Shown piece after piece: positions 4,827 to 12,341 of a stretch of 21,731 bases of DNA. Numbering within the stretch: the first letter of the stretch is position 1; every line of letters begins with the position of its first letter. A program made the position numbers and the translations under genes. The notes beneath the pieces are model-generated. The model was not told the origin of the DNA, searched no databases, and worked only from the letters and a program-made list of their open reading frames with translations. The stretch covers positions 1 through 21,731 of the forward strand of contig JBEBWZ010000056.1 of the NCBI GenBank assembly GCA_040391865.1, given 5' to 3'. The DNA is from Solimonas sp040391865. Lineage in GTDB: Bacteria; Pseudomonadota; Gammaproteobacteria; Nevskiales; Nevskiaceae.

Positions 4827-5705
4827 TTAGATGGCTCCGGCGGTGCGCAACGAGGCACGCACGATGTCGTAACTGACGGGTTCCAGCGCAACCAGCGGCA
4901 AGCGCAGGCCGGCAGGAATCTTGTTCATCTGGTTCAGCGCCCACTTCACCGGGATCGGATTCGGTTCGCAGAACAGGTGCTGGTGCAGCGGTTGCAGATC
5001 GGCATCGATGCGCTCGGCCTTGGCGCGATCACCGGCCAGTGCGGCGGCGCACATCTCGTGCATTTTGCGCGGTGCGACGTTGGCGGTCACGGAAATGTCG
5101 CCGTGGCAGCCCATCAGGATCGATTCGCAGGCGCTTGCATCATCCCCGGAGTAGACGGCGAAATCGCGCGGCAGTTCCAGCTTGAGCAGATCTTCGATCC
5201 GGCTCAGTTCACCCTTGGCCTCCTTGAGGCCGATGATGTTCTTGATCTTGGCCAGGCGCGCCACCGTGGCCGGCAGCATGTCGCAGCCGGTACGGCCGGG
5301 TACGTTGTACAGGATGATCGGCAGGTCCACCGCTTCGGCGATCGCCTTGTAGTGGCGATACAGGCCTTCCTGCGGCGGCTTGTTGTAGTACGGCGTGACC
5401 AGCAGCGCGGCATCGGCGCCCGCTTCCTTGGCCGCCTGGGTCAGTTCGATCGCTTCGGTCGTCGAGTTGGCGCCGGTGCCGGCGATGACCGGCACCCGCT
5501 TCTTCGCCAGCTTGACCACGCGGCGGATCACTTCGATGTGTTCGTCGACGTCCAGCGTCGCCGATTCCCCGGTGGTGCCGACCGCCACGATGCCGTCGGT
5601 GCCTTCGGCGATGTGCCATTCGACCAGCGCCGACAGGCTGTCCCAGTCGACGGCGCCGTCAGGGAACATGGGCGTGACGATGGCGACGATGCTGCCCTTG
5701 ATCAT
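4827..5705 (-). CDS. dapA: 4-hydroxy-tetrahydrodipicolinate synthase
   Basis: DapA condenses pyruvate with aspartate-4-semialdehyde, the first committed step of diaminopimelate and lysine synthesis, in the cytoplasm. The 292-residue protein has the family length, and its key residues fall at the E. coli numbers: T44 and T45 in GTTGES, Y107 in YYNKP, Y133 and R138 in YNVPGRTG, and the Schiff-base lysine K161 in GLKEAKG. The start at 5705 (MIKGSIVAIVTPM) matches the family; an upstream ATG at 5738 would add 11 unrelated residues. The gene is divergent from gcvR across 169 bp. A -10-like TATACT (minus, 5743-5738) and a 7-bp hairpin (5747-5764) lie upstream. The small lipoprotein gene follows in the same transcript. 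Confidence 0.98.
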   Translation of the reverse strand: MIKGSIVAIVTPMFPDGAVDWDSLSALVEWHIAEGTDGIVAVGTTGESATLDVDEHIEVIRRVVKLAKKRVPVIAGTGANSTTEAIELTQAAKEAGADAALLVTPYYNKPPQEGLYRHYKAIAEAVDLPIILYNVPGRTGCDMLPATVARLAKIKNIIGLKEAKGELSRIEDLLKLELPRDFAVYSGDDASACESILMGCHGDISVTANVAPRKMHEMCAAALAGDRAKAERIDADLQPLHQHLFCEPNPIPVKWALNQMNKIPAGLRLPLVALEPVSYDIVRASLRTAGAI

Positions 5706-5746
5706 GCGATGGGTGTCAGGCGAAATTGGGGGCGGCAAGTATAACG

Positions 5747-5764
5747 GCTGGCCGGCGGGCCAGC
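5747..5764. other. Inverted repeat in the dapA-gcvR intergenic region
   Basis: A perfect 7-bp inverted repeat (gctggcc, four-base loop, ggccagc) sits between the divergent genes, directly upstream of a -10-like TATACT for dapA. It occupies the spacer/-35 area of that candidate promoter and could be an operator. It could also be a chance GC-rich palindrome. Confidence 0.4.
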
Positions 5765-5874
5765 GAACGAAAAAAGACCTCCCCGCGGCCTGCCCGCGTA
5801 CGCAAGGTTACTTCCCCGGCCAATGGCTCTAAACTTGCCGACTTCACTGGCGCCGGTGTCCCGGCTAAAGGGCC

Positions 5875-6414
5875 ATGACCTCAAACGATAACCTGTTGAC
5901 CATCTCCGTCATTGGCAAGCCGAAAGGCAATGTGCCGCTGGAGCTTTTCAAGGCCATCCGCGAACGCGGTGGCGAAGTGGATGATTGCCGCATTGCCCCG
6001 ATCGGCGATCGCCTGATGGCCAACCTGCTGGTTTCGGGCAACTGGAGCACCCTCGGACGTCTGGAAACGGCTTTGCCGGGCATCGCCGAGAAGCTGGACC
6101 TGCAGGTCCGCTTCGAGCGCTGCGACCCGCGCCCGACCAGCCCGGAGTTCCGCCCCTACGCGGCCGAGGTGATCGCGCCGCAGGATGCCAACCTGCTGGT
6201 CAACATCCTGGAGTTCTTCCAGCACCAGGATGTCGAGGTGGTCGAGATCTCGACCCAGAAATACCAGTCGACCTACACCGGTGCCGACATGGTCAACGTG
6301 CAGATGGTGCTGCATGTGCCGGTCAACCAGCATCCGCAGGCGCTGCGCGAGTCGTTCATGGACCTCTGCGACGACCTCAACGCCGACGGCATGCTCGATC
6401 CGATCAAGACCTGA
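5875..6414 (+). CDS. gcvR: Glycine cleavage system transcriptional repressor, ACT-domain protein
   Basis: This 179-residue protein has two ACT domains (about 6-75 and 95-170) and aligns by eye along its length with E. coli GcvR, for example the segment LLVSGNWSTLGRLETALPG and the C-terminal LCDDLNADG. GcvR binds GcvA and prevents activation of the glycine cleavage operon when glycine is low. The first ACT loop, usually G-x-D-R-P-G, reads GKPKGN here, so ligand binding at that site may differ. The ATG has AGGG only two bases upstream, an unusually tight spacing. A weak -10-like TAAACT (5830-5835) precedes it. bcp follows after 13 bases, so the two genes form an operon. Confidence 0.9.
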   Translation: MTSNDNLLTISVIGKPKGNVPLELFKAIRERGGEVDDCRIAPIGDRLMANLLVSGNWSTLGRLETALPGIAEKLDLQVRFERCDPRPTSPEFRPYAAEVIAPQDANLLVNILEFFQHQDVEVVEISTQKYQSTYTGADMVNVQMVLHVPVNQHPQALRESFMDLCDDLNADGMLDPIKT

Positions 6415-6427
6415 GCGGGGAAACACC

Positions 6428-6892
6428 ATGGCCTTCGAAGTGGGCGACAAGCTTCCGGACCTCACCCTGCCCGCCTCCGGCGGCAAGGACATCCGCCTCA
6501 AGGCCTACAAGGGCCAGCCGCTGGTGGTGTATTTCTACCCCAAGGACAGCACGCCGGGCTGCACCCTGGAAGGCCAGGATTTCACCGCGCTGTATCCGAA
6601 ATTCCGCCAGGCCGGTGCCGAAATCCTCGGCATCTCGCGCGACAGCGTGAAATCGCACGACAATTTCTGCGCCAAGTACGGCTTTCCGTTCGCGCTGCTG
6701 TCGGACAAGGAAGAGCTGGCCTGCCAGGCCTTCGACGTGATCCGCGAAAAGATGCTGTACGGTCGCAAGTACCTGGGGGTCGATCGCAGCACCTTCCTGT
6801 TCGACGCCAAGGGCATCCTGCGTCAGGAGTGGCGCAGCGTGAAGGTGAAGGGCCACGCCGAAGCGGTGCTTGCCGCGGTGCTCGCGCTGTAA
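6428..6892 (+). CDS. bcp: Thiol peroxidase, Bcp/PrxQ family
   Basis: This peroxiredoxin reduces hydrogen peroxide and organic hydroperoxides in the cytoplasm using thioredoxin. The 154-residue protein has the catalytic motif at about 38-46 (PKDSTPGCT) with peroxidatic C45. The position of the E. coli resolving cysteine, five residues on, is Gln (Q50). Instead C81 lies 36 residues after C45, the spacing I recall for the C48-C84 pair of Xanthomonas campestris PrxQ. A third cysteine is C99. The ATG has GGGGAA a few bases upstream. It is co-directional with gcvR (13-base gap) and converges on the YceI-like gene with an eight-base gap and no obvious terminator between. Confidence 0.95.
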   Translation: MAFEVGDKLPDLTLPASGGKDIRLKAYKGQPLVVYFYPKDSTPGCTLEGQDFTALYPKFRQAGAEILGISRDSVKSHDNFCAKYGFPFALLSDKEELACQAFDVIREKMLYGRKYLGVDRSTFLFDAKGILRQEWRSVKVKGHAEAVLAAVLAL

Positions 6893-6900
6893 CAGCCCCT

Positions 6901-7635
6901 TCAGTCGAAACGCGCGGGCTCGCCGACCAGTTCGAAACGGATCGCCACCGCATCCTGCACCGCCAGCAGTCCGCCCAGCAGCGAATAGGGTTCGACACCG
7001 AAGTCGCTCTGCTTCACCACGATCGATCCACCCACGGTCAGTCGCTGCGGCGTGTGCTGCACCGTCAATAGCGTGGTTTGCTGCCGGCTGACGCCGTGCA
7101 GTGTCACGTCCACCTCCGCCACCAGCATCGGCCAGTCGCCGCTGATCGCCAGCGAACGCACGCTCACCCACGGAAACCGCTCCGCATCCAGGCCACGCGG
7201 GCCAAGCATGTTGCGCCGCGTGCCCTCGATATCGGATGGCGAACGCGCCCCGGCAAAACTGCCCCCGGTCTCGGCACGCTGGGCCGGATCATCGATGCGC
7301 AACTGGTCGAGCCGGAACTGCAGGTCGAAACGGGCCTGCGTCGGCGCGCCGTCCGGAACCAGCACATAGCCGCTGAACTGCGGCGCATCGAGTACATGGT
7401 TATGTCCGGCGCGCGCCGCGCGGCCACCGCGGAACGCATAGATGCGGACCTGCGACAACGCTGGCTGCAGCTGGTACACCGTTCCCGGCGAGGTCAGCGC
7501 ACGGTAGACCTCGGACAAGGTTTCGGCATCGGTCTCGGCCGGCGGCGCGGGCACCACCGGCGCAAGCGGTGCACAGGCACCGAGCAGCAGTGCCGACAGC
7601 AGGCAGACAATGGGCTGAATCGAAGGATGGCGCAT
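6901..7635 (-). CDS. YceI-like lipoprotein
   Basis: The product has 244 residues. An N-terminal signal peptide ends in the lipobox LGAC, giving lipidated C21. After a Pro-rich linker, residues about 50-240 resemble a YceI-type beta-barrel: a segment YQLQPALSQVRIYAFRGG, then GHNHVLDAPQFSGYV, VTLHGVSR and an Asp-Phe-Gly-Val (SDFGVEPYS) motif. YceI proteins bind long-chain isoprenoid or lipid ligands in the periplasm. The start at 7635 gives a proper signal peptide; an ATG at 7722 would add 29 residues ahead of it. Residue +2 is Ala, consistent with the outer membrane. It is convergent with bcp and divergent from phoH across 281 bp that holds no gene. Confidence 0.85.
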   Translation of the reverse strand: MRHPSIQPIVCLLSALLLGACAPLAPVVPAPPAETDAETLSEVYRALTSPGTVYQLQPALSQVRIYAFRGGRAARAGHNHVLDAPQFSGYVLVPDGAPTQARFDLQFRLDQLRIDDPAQRAETGGSFAGARSPSDIEGTRRNMLGPRGLDAERFPWVSVRSLAISGDWPMLVAEVDVTLHGVSRQQTTLLTVQHTPQRLTVGGSIVVKQSDFGVEPYSLLGGLLAVQDAVAIRFELVGEPARFD

Positions 7636-7916
7636 CCGGGAGAACCGTCGCTGCTTGCGCAGGATCGATGACCATAGCGCGAATTCCGTGATCTGAATAT
7701 CCCTTTCGCCGGCAGCCGCCATGGGCTAGATTGAAGTCGCCTGCAGGGTCTTCGCAGACGTCGCTTCATCAACCTGTCACACCGACAAATTAGTACGTAC
7801 CGCAACAGCGCGCCGCCACTGCTCGCCCTCGTCCGAGGGCACGGCCGCTGTCCCCTTCTCTACCGAACGCAGGCCGTGGATCCCATCCACCGCCCAGGGG
7901 CCATCTGTCCGCACTC

Positions 7917-9344
7917 ATGACCAAGCGAAAGTTTTTCGTCCTCGATACCAACGTCCTCCTCCACGACCCGTCCGCTCTGTTTCGTTTCGAAGAACACGAC
8001 CTGTTCATTCCCATGGTCGTTCTTGAGGAACTCGACAACGCCAAGAAAGGCACCAGCGAAGTTGCCCGCAACGCGCGCCAGGTCAGCCGCTTTCTCGATG
8101 AACTGGTGCAGCACAAGACCCACGCGCAGATCGAAAAAGGTCTGGCACTGCCCGGCACGCGCGGCCCGCTCAACGGCAATGGCCACGGCAAGAGCGGGCG
8201 CGCCGCCACCGGCAAGCTGTACTTCCAGACCCGCCCCAGCGACATGGCATTGCCCGGACTGATGCCGGGCAACAAACCCGACAACAGCATTCTGGTCACT
8301 GCGCTGGAAGCGCAGGCGCAATACCCGGATCGGCGCGTCTGCCTGGTCAGCAAGGACATCAATCTGCGGATCAAGGCCTCGATCGTCGGCGTACCGACCG
8401 AGGATTATTCCAACGACCGCGTACTCGACGATCTCGACCTGCTGTACACCGGCTACAAGGAGCTGCCGCCCGATTTCTGGAGCAGCCACGGCGAGCGCAT
8501 GGAAAGCTGGCAGGATCCTCGCGGCCGCGCCTGCTACCGCATCAAGGGGCCGCTGGTGAAGGGCTGGCACGTCAATCAGTTCCTGTTCATTCCCGACGAG
8601 GACGGACAGGGCCTGGCACTGATGGTCAGCCGCATCGAAGGCTCGATGGCGGAGCTGCGCGTGGTGCGGGATTACCGCGCTGGCAAGACCGGCGTCTGGG
8701 GCATCCACGCCAAGAATCGCGAGCAGAACTTTGCGCTGAACCTGCTGCTGGACCCGGAGATCGATTTCGTGACGGTGCTCGGCACCGCCGGTACCGGCAA
8801 GACGCTGCTGACACTGGCGGCCTGTCTGGCGCAGACCATGGATGAACAGCGCTATCGCGAAATCATCATGACCCGCGTCACCGTGCCGCTGGGTGAGGAC
8901 ATCGGTTTCCTGCCCGGCACGGAGGAAGAAAAGATGACGCCGTGGATGGGCGCGCTGATGGACAATCTCGAAGTGCTGACGCAGCACAGTCAGGCCGGCG
9001 ACTGGGAGCGCGCCGCGACCAACGACCTGCTGGCCAAACGCATCAAGATCCGCTCGCTGAACTTCATGCGCGGCCGCACCTTCTTCAATCGTCTGATCAT
9101 CGTCGACGAGGCACAGAACCTGACCGCCAAGCAGATGAAAACCATGATCACCCGCGTCGGCCCCGGCTCGAAGATGATCTGCCTCGGCAACCTTGGCCAG
9201 ATCGATACCCCCTACCTGTCGGAAACCACCTCCGGGCTGACCTACGTGGTCGATCGGTTCCAGGGTTGGCCGCACGGCGGGCATGTCACGCTGGCTCGCG
9301 GCGAGCGTTCACGCTTGGCCGCGTTTGCATCCGAGGTGCTCTGA
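7917..9344 (+). CDS. PIN-PhoH ATPase/ribonuclease-type protein
   Basis: This 475-residue protein fuses a PIN domain (about 5-165) to a PhoH ATPase domain (about 265-475), the PhoH2 layout. The PIN acidic residues are visible: D10 in VLDTN, E37/E38 in VLEELD, D122 in KPDNS and D147 in SKDIN. The ATPase has a Walker A GTAGTGKT (289-296) and a Walker B IIVDEAQN (394-401). PhoH2 proteins characterised in mycobacteria unwind and cut RNA, so an RNA-processing role is likely; the substrate here is unknown. A Gly/Asn-rich loop (about 83-100, GPLNGNGHGKSG) interrupts the PIN domain. No Shine-Dalgarno sequence precedes the ATG. A 12-bp hairpin follows the gene. Confidence 0.95.
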   Translation: MTKRKFFVLDTNVLLHDPSALFRFEEHDLFIPMVVLEELDNAKKGTSEVARNARQVSRFLDELVQHKTHAQIEKGLALPGTRGPLNGNGHGKSGRAATGKLYFQTRPSDMALPGLMPGNKPDNSILVTALEAQAQYPDRRVCLVSKDINLRIKASIVGVPTEDYSNDRVLDDLDLLYTGYKELPPDFWSSHGERMESWQDPRGRACYRIKGPLVKGWHVNQFLFIPDEDGQGLALMVSRIEGSMAELRVVRDYRAGKTGVWGIHAKNREQNFALNLLLDPEIDFVTVLGTAGTGKTLLTLAACLAQTMDEQRYREIIMTRVTVPLGEDIGFLPGTEEEKMTPWMGALMDNLEVLTQHSQAGDWERAATNDLLAKRIKIRSLNFMRGRTFFNRLIIVDEAQNLTAKQMKTMITRVGPGSKMICLGNLGQIDTPYLSETTSGLTYVVDRFQGWPHGGHVTLARGERSRLAAFASEVL

Positions 9345-9365
9345 TCCGGTCTGGCTTGATAGCTG

Positions 9366-9399
9366 CGGAAGCCGGCGTCGGCATGGGCGCCGGCTTCCG
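9366..9399. other. Long hairpin downstream of the PhoH gene
   Basis: A perfect 12-bp stem (9366-9377 with 9388-9399) and 10-base loop begins 21 bases after the PhoH stop codon. No T-run follows on the plus strand, so it is not a classical intrinsic terminator. It may protect the mRNA 3' end or assist factor-dependent termination. Confidence 0.55.
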
Positions 9400-9470
9400 T
9401 GGCCCGATACACAACAGGTTCAGCCGGCTTCTGGGAAAATCACCGGCAATGAACCATTGAGGAGAGTTTC

Positions 9471-9803
9471 ATGCTTGGGAAAATGGCCAAATCGGTCAAG
9501 GACGGTGCGATCGCGCTCGGCCTGCGCGCTTACGTCAACGAAAAATTCGGCGAATACGGCGAAGTGATCGACTGTCAGGTCGATACCGCCGCCAGCAGCC
9601 TGACCGTGCATGCGCGGCTCAAGGGCGAACGCGATACCGTCAGTGCAACGCTGGAGCGCTACGAGCTGCAGCGTGAAGGCGAACAGCTGTTCATCGTGCT
9701 GCGCAATTTTTCGTCGTCGCGCGAATGGCTGACCCTGCTGCTGAACAAGCTGCTGTCGGGCAAACGCTATCCGCTGCCCTCCAAGGTTGGCGCACTGCTG
9801 TAG
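9471..9803 (+). CDS. Conserved-looking hypothetical protein
   Basis: This 110-residue protein has a strong ribosome binding site (GAGGAGAG, six bases before the ATG), so it is very likely expressed. It has no signal peptide or membrane span. The middle reads as alternating strands (GEVIDCQVDTAASSLTVHA, then YELQREGEQLFIVLRNF), followed by a helix containing REWLTLLLNKLLSG and a basic end. This pattern suggests a small alpha/beta domain that could bind a partner or a lipid surface. I do not recognise the family. It is separated from the following permease gene by 77 bases with no evident terminator. Confidence 0.8.
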   Translation: MLGKMAKSVKDGAIALGLRAYVNEKFGEYGEVIDCQVDTAASSLTVHARLKGERDTVSATLERYELQREGEQLFIVLRNFSSSREWLTLLLNKLLSGKRYPLPSKVGALL

Positions 9804-9880
9804 TTCAAGAACCCTGCGCCGCCAGTGCGCTCGCGCGCATCCGACTCCTGTGCCACCGCTTGACCGTGCCATGACCTGAC

Positions 9881-10678
9881 GTGGATCTGTTCTCGGCACT
9901 GATTCCGGACCTGGGCTGGACCCTGCTGGCCTTGTGCGCGTTCGCGTTCCTGGCGGGCTTTGTCGATGCCGTGGTCGGGGGCGGCGGCCTGATCCAGATC
10001 CCGGCACTGTTCGTACTGTTGCCCGGGGTGTCGCCCGTCACCCTGCTCGGTACCAACAAGTTCGTCAGCCTCTGGGGCACGGCATCCGCCAGCTGGCAGT
10101 ATCTGCGGCGCGTCCCGGTGGAATGGCGCGCGACCTTGCCGATGGCCGCTGCGGCCTTGCTCAGCGGCTTTCTCGGCGCACGGGTTGCGGCGCAGATTCC
10201 CAGCAGCTGGTTCAGACCGCTGGTATTGGTGCTGTTGATCGCGGTGCTGTGCTACACGCTGTGGAACCGCAGGCTCGGACAGTTGCACGCACCGCGCCTC
10301 AGCGGCAGCGCACAGTTCTGGATGGCCCTGCTCTGCGGTGGCGTGATCGGTTTCTATGACGGCCTGTTCGGTCCGGGCACCGGCTCGTTCCTGATCTTCG
10401 CGTTCGTCGGCCTGTTCGGTTTCAGCTTTCTCGCGGCATCGGCATCGGCCAAGCTGGTCAACGTCATCACCAACCTCGCTGCCCTCGCCTATTTCATCAG
10501 CGCCGGCTATGTGCGCTACGACATCGCGGCACCGCTGGCGATCTTCAATGTCGCCGGCAGCCTCACCGGCTCGCGGCTCGCGATTCGCAAGGGCAGCGGT
10601 TTCGTGCGCCTGCTGTTCATCGTCGTGGTGACGATCCTGATCGCCCGCTTTGCCTGGGACCTCTGGCGCACGCCCTGA
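9881..10678 (+). CDS. TauE/SafE-family membrane permease
   Basis: This 265-residue inner-membrane protein has about eight hydrophobic segments and the two internal repeats of the TauE/SafE family. The first repeat carries GFVDAVVGGGGLIQIPAL (about 26-43), the second GFYDGLFGPGTGSFLIFAF at about the middle. Family members export or import sulfonates, sulfite or other small anions; the substrate cannot be read from this sequence. Translation starts at GTG, since the nearby ATG at 9871 meets a stop after two codons. The gene converges on epmA with only 15 bases between stop codons, where an imperfect hairpin overlaps both ends. Confidence 0.9.
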   Translation: MDLFSALIPDLGWTLLALCAFAFLAGFVDAVVGGGGLIQIPALFVLLPGVSPVTLLGTNKFVSLWGTASASWQYLRRVPVEWRATLPMAAAALLSGFLGARVAAQIPSSWFRPLVLVLLIAVLCYTLWNRRLGQLHAPRLSGSAQFWMALLCGGVIGFYDGLFGPGTGSFLIFAFVGLFGFSFLAASASAKLVNVITNLAALAYFISAGYVRYDIAAPLAIFNVAGSLTGSRLAIRKGSGFVRLLFIVVVTILIARFAWDLWRTP

Positions 10679-10693
10679 GGCGCGACAATCGCG

Positions 10694-11689
10694 TCAGGCG
10701 CGATCGGCGGCGAACGCCAGCGTCGCGTCGAGCTGCGTCAGCCCCAGCAGCAACATCAGCAGACGATCCAGCCCCAGCGCCACGCCCGCGCTGGGCGGCA
10801 GACCTGCGTCCAGCGCCGCGATCAGCGCGCGATCGTACGGCGGCACCACGCGATCCCGCTGCGCACGCCATTGCTGATCCGCGAGAAAGCGCTGCTGCTG
10901 CTCACGCACATCGGTCAGCTCATGAAAACCGTTGGCCAGCTCCAGGCCCTGCCAGAACAGCTCGAAGCGCTCGGCAACGGCGGGCTCCCCAGCGCGCACG
11001 CGCGCCAGGGCTGCCTGCGATGCCGGAAAGTCGTAGACGAACTGCGGCGCCTCAAGACCCAACTGCGGCCCGACGACATGGGACATCCACAGGTCGAGCC
11101 AGAAGTCGCGGTCAATCGCCTCTTCGTCCGTGATCCCCATCGGCTCCGCGATCCCGGCCATGGCCAGTCGCTCGCGCAATGTCGATGCAGTCAGCGTGTG
11201 TGGATCGAAACCGGCATGTCGGTGAAATGCGGCGGCGTAGCTCAGGCGCTCGAATTCGCGCCCCGGCACACCGCAATGCCGTAGCAGTTCATCGACCTCA
11301 TCCATCAGGCGATGGTGATCGAAATCCGGCCGATACCATTCCAGCATCGAGAATTCGGGATTGTGATGACGCCCCTGCTCCTCGAACCGGAATACGCGTG
11401 CAATCTGAAAGATCGGGCCGCTGCCAGCCGCCAGCAGTCGCTTCATCGCGAACTCCGGCGAGGTCTGCAGATAGCCCTGGGGTTGTGGCCGCTGGCGCCA
11501 GTGCGGCGCGCCGCAGGCCGCGAAGCTCTCGATATGGCGATCGACAGTCGCGTGCCGCGACAGGATCGGTGTTTCCACCTCGAGCACCGCGCGCGCGGCA
11601 AAAAAAGAGCGGACGGAGCCGTAGAGCTCCGCCCGCCGTTGCAGCACTTCGAGGGTCGCGGATGGACGCCAGTCCGGCGTCTCAGTCAC
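10694..11689 (-). CDS. epmA: Elongation factor P--(R)-beta-lysine ligase
   Basis: EpmA (GenX/PoxA) is a paralogue of lysyl-tRNA synthetase that adds (R)-beta-lysine to EF-P in the cytoplasm. The GTG at 11689 is chosen because the encoded start (V-T-E-T-P-D-W-R-P-S) lines up with the known N-terminus of E. coli EpmA and has GGGG eight bases upstream. This gives 331 residues against 325 in E. coli. Class II synthetase motifs are clear: VLEVETPILS (motif 1), FRFEEQGRHHNPEFSMLEWYRPD (motif 2, given here in part by its key residues R and E), and GVALGLDRLLML (motif 3). It lacks the anticodon-binding domain of LysRS, as expected. It follows efp by 17 bases and is co-transcribed with it. Confidence 0.96.
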   Translation of the reverse strand: MTETPDWRPSATLEVLQRRAELYGSVRSFFAARAVLEVETPILSRHATVDRHIESFAACGAPHWRQRPQPQGYLQTSPEFAMKRLLAAGSGPIFQIARVFRFEEQGRHHNPEFSMLEWYRPDFDHHRLMDEVDELLRHCGVPGREFERLSYAAAFHRHAGFDPHTLTASTLRERLAMAGIAEPMGITDEEAIDRDFWLDLWMSHVVGPQLGLEAPQFVYDFPASQAALARVRAGEPAVAERFELFWQGLELANGFHELTDVREQQQRFLADQQWRAQRDRVVPPYDRALIAALDAGLPPSAGVALGLDRLLMLLLGLTQLDATLAFAADRA

Positions 11690-11706
11690 GCGGCATTCCC
11701 CGATGA

Positions 11707-12276
11707 TTACTTGGCAGCGCGGTTCAGATACTCGCCGGTGCGGGTATCGACCTTGATGCGTTCGCCCTGCTGGATGAACAGCGGCACACGAACCATCGCA
11801 CCGGTTTCCAGCTTGGCCGGCTTGCTGCCGCCGGTGGCGGTGTCGCCCTTGACGCCCGGATCGGTTTCGACGATCTCGAGCTCGACCGTGTTCGGTGCAT
11901 AGACCACCAGCGGCACCTCGTTCCACAGCGTCACGCGCACGGTCTCTTCACCCTTGAGCCACTGCGCCGCTTCCGCCATCGCCGCCTTGCCGGCCTGGAT
12001 CTGCTCGTAGGACTTGGGGTCCATGAACGTCCAGAATTCGCCGTCGTTGTACAGGTACTGCATGTCCATGTCCTCGACGTCGGCGGACTCGATGGTGTCG
12101 CCGGACTTCAAGGTGCGCTCAAGTACGCGACCGGTCTTGAGGTTGCGGATCTTGATGGTGTTGGTGGCCTGGCCCTTGCCCGGCTTGCGGTATTCGTTGT
12201 CGATGACGGAGTACGGATCGCCGTCGATCAGCAGCTTGGTACCGGCCTTCATTTCGTTGGTGCTGACGGATGCCAT
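11707..12276 (-). CDS. efp: Elongation factor P
   Basis: EF-P binds the ribosome between the P and E sites and relieves stalling at consecutive prolines. The 189-residue protein has the family length and three beta-barrel domains: a KOW-like N-terminal domain (to about 65), an OB domain (about 68-128) and a C-terminal OB domain. The modification loop reads RKPGKGQA with K34, the lysine that is beta-lysylated, rather than the arginine used by rhamnosylated EF-P. This agrees with the neighbouring epmA and epmB. The ATG is divergent from epmB across 65 bp and has only a weak GAGA upstream. epmA follows after 17 bases. Confidence 0.98.
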   Translation of the reverse strand: MASVSTNEMKAGTKLLIDGDPYSVIDNEYRKPGKGQATNTIKIRNLKTGRVLERTLKSGDTIESADVEDMDMQYLYNDGEFWTFMDPKSYEQIQAGKAAMAEAAQWLKGEETVRVTLWNEVPLVVYAPNTVELEIVETDPGVKGDTATGGSKPAKLETGAMVRVPLFIQQGERIKVDTRTGEYLNRAAK

Positions 12277-12341
12277 AAGAGTCTCGCGATGTCGGTTTGC
12301 CTATTGCCGCCAAGCATTTGGACGGCCAGAATGCGGCGCGC

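Noticed and set aside
4977..5744. Long plus-strand open frame opposite dapA
   Set aside because: Same codon-register shadow effect; dapA is unmistakable on the minus strand.
7860..9284. Long minus-strand open frame opposite the PIN-PhoH gene
   Set aside because: Shadow of a gene with intact PIN and Walker motifs; the antisense product has no recognisable domain.
10674..10696. Terminator between the TauE/SafE gene and epmA
   Set aside because: The hairpin is imperfect, with a two-base bulge and no T-run, and it overlaps both stop codons, so I did not list it as a terminator.
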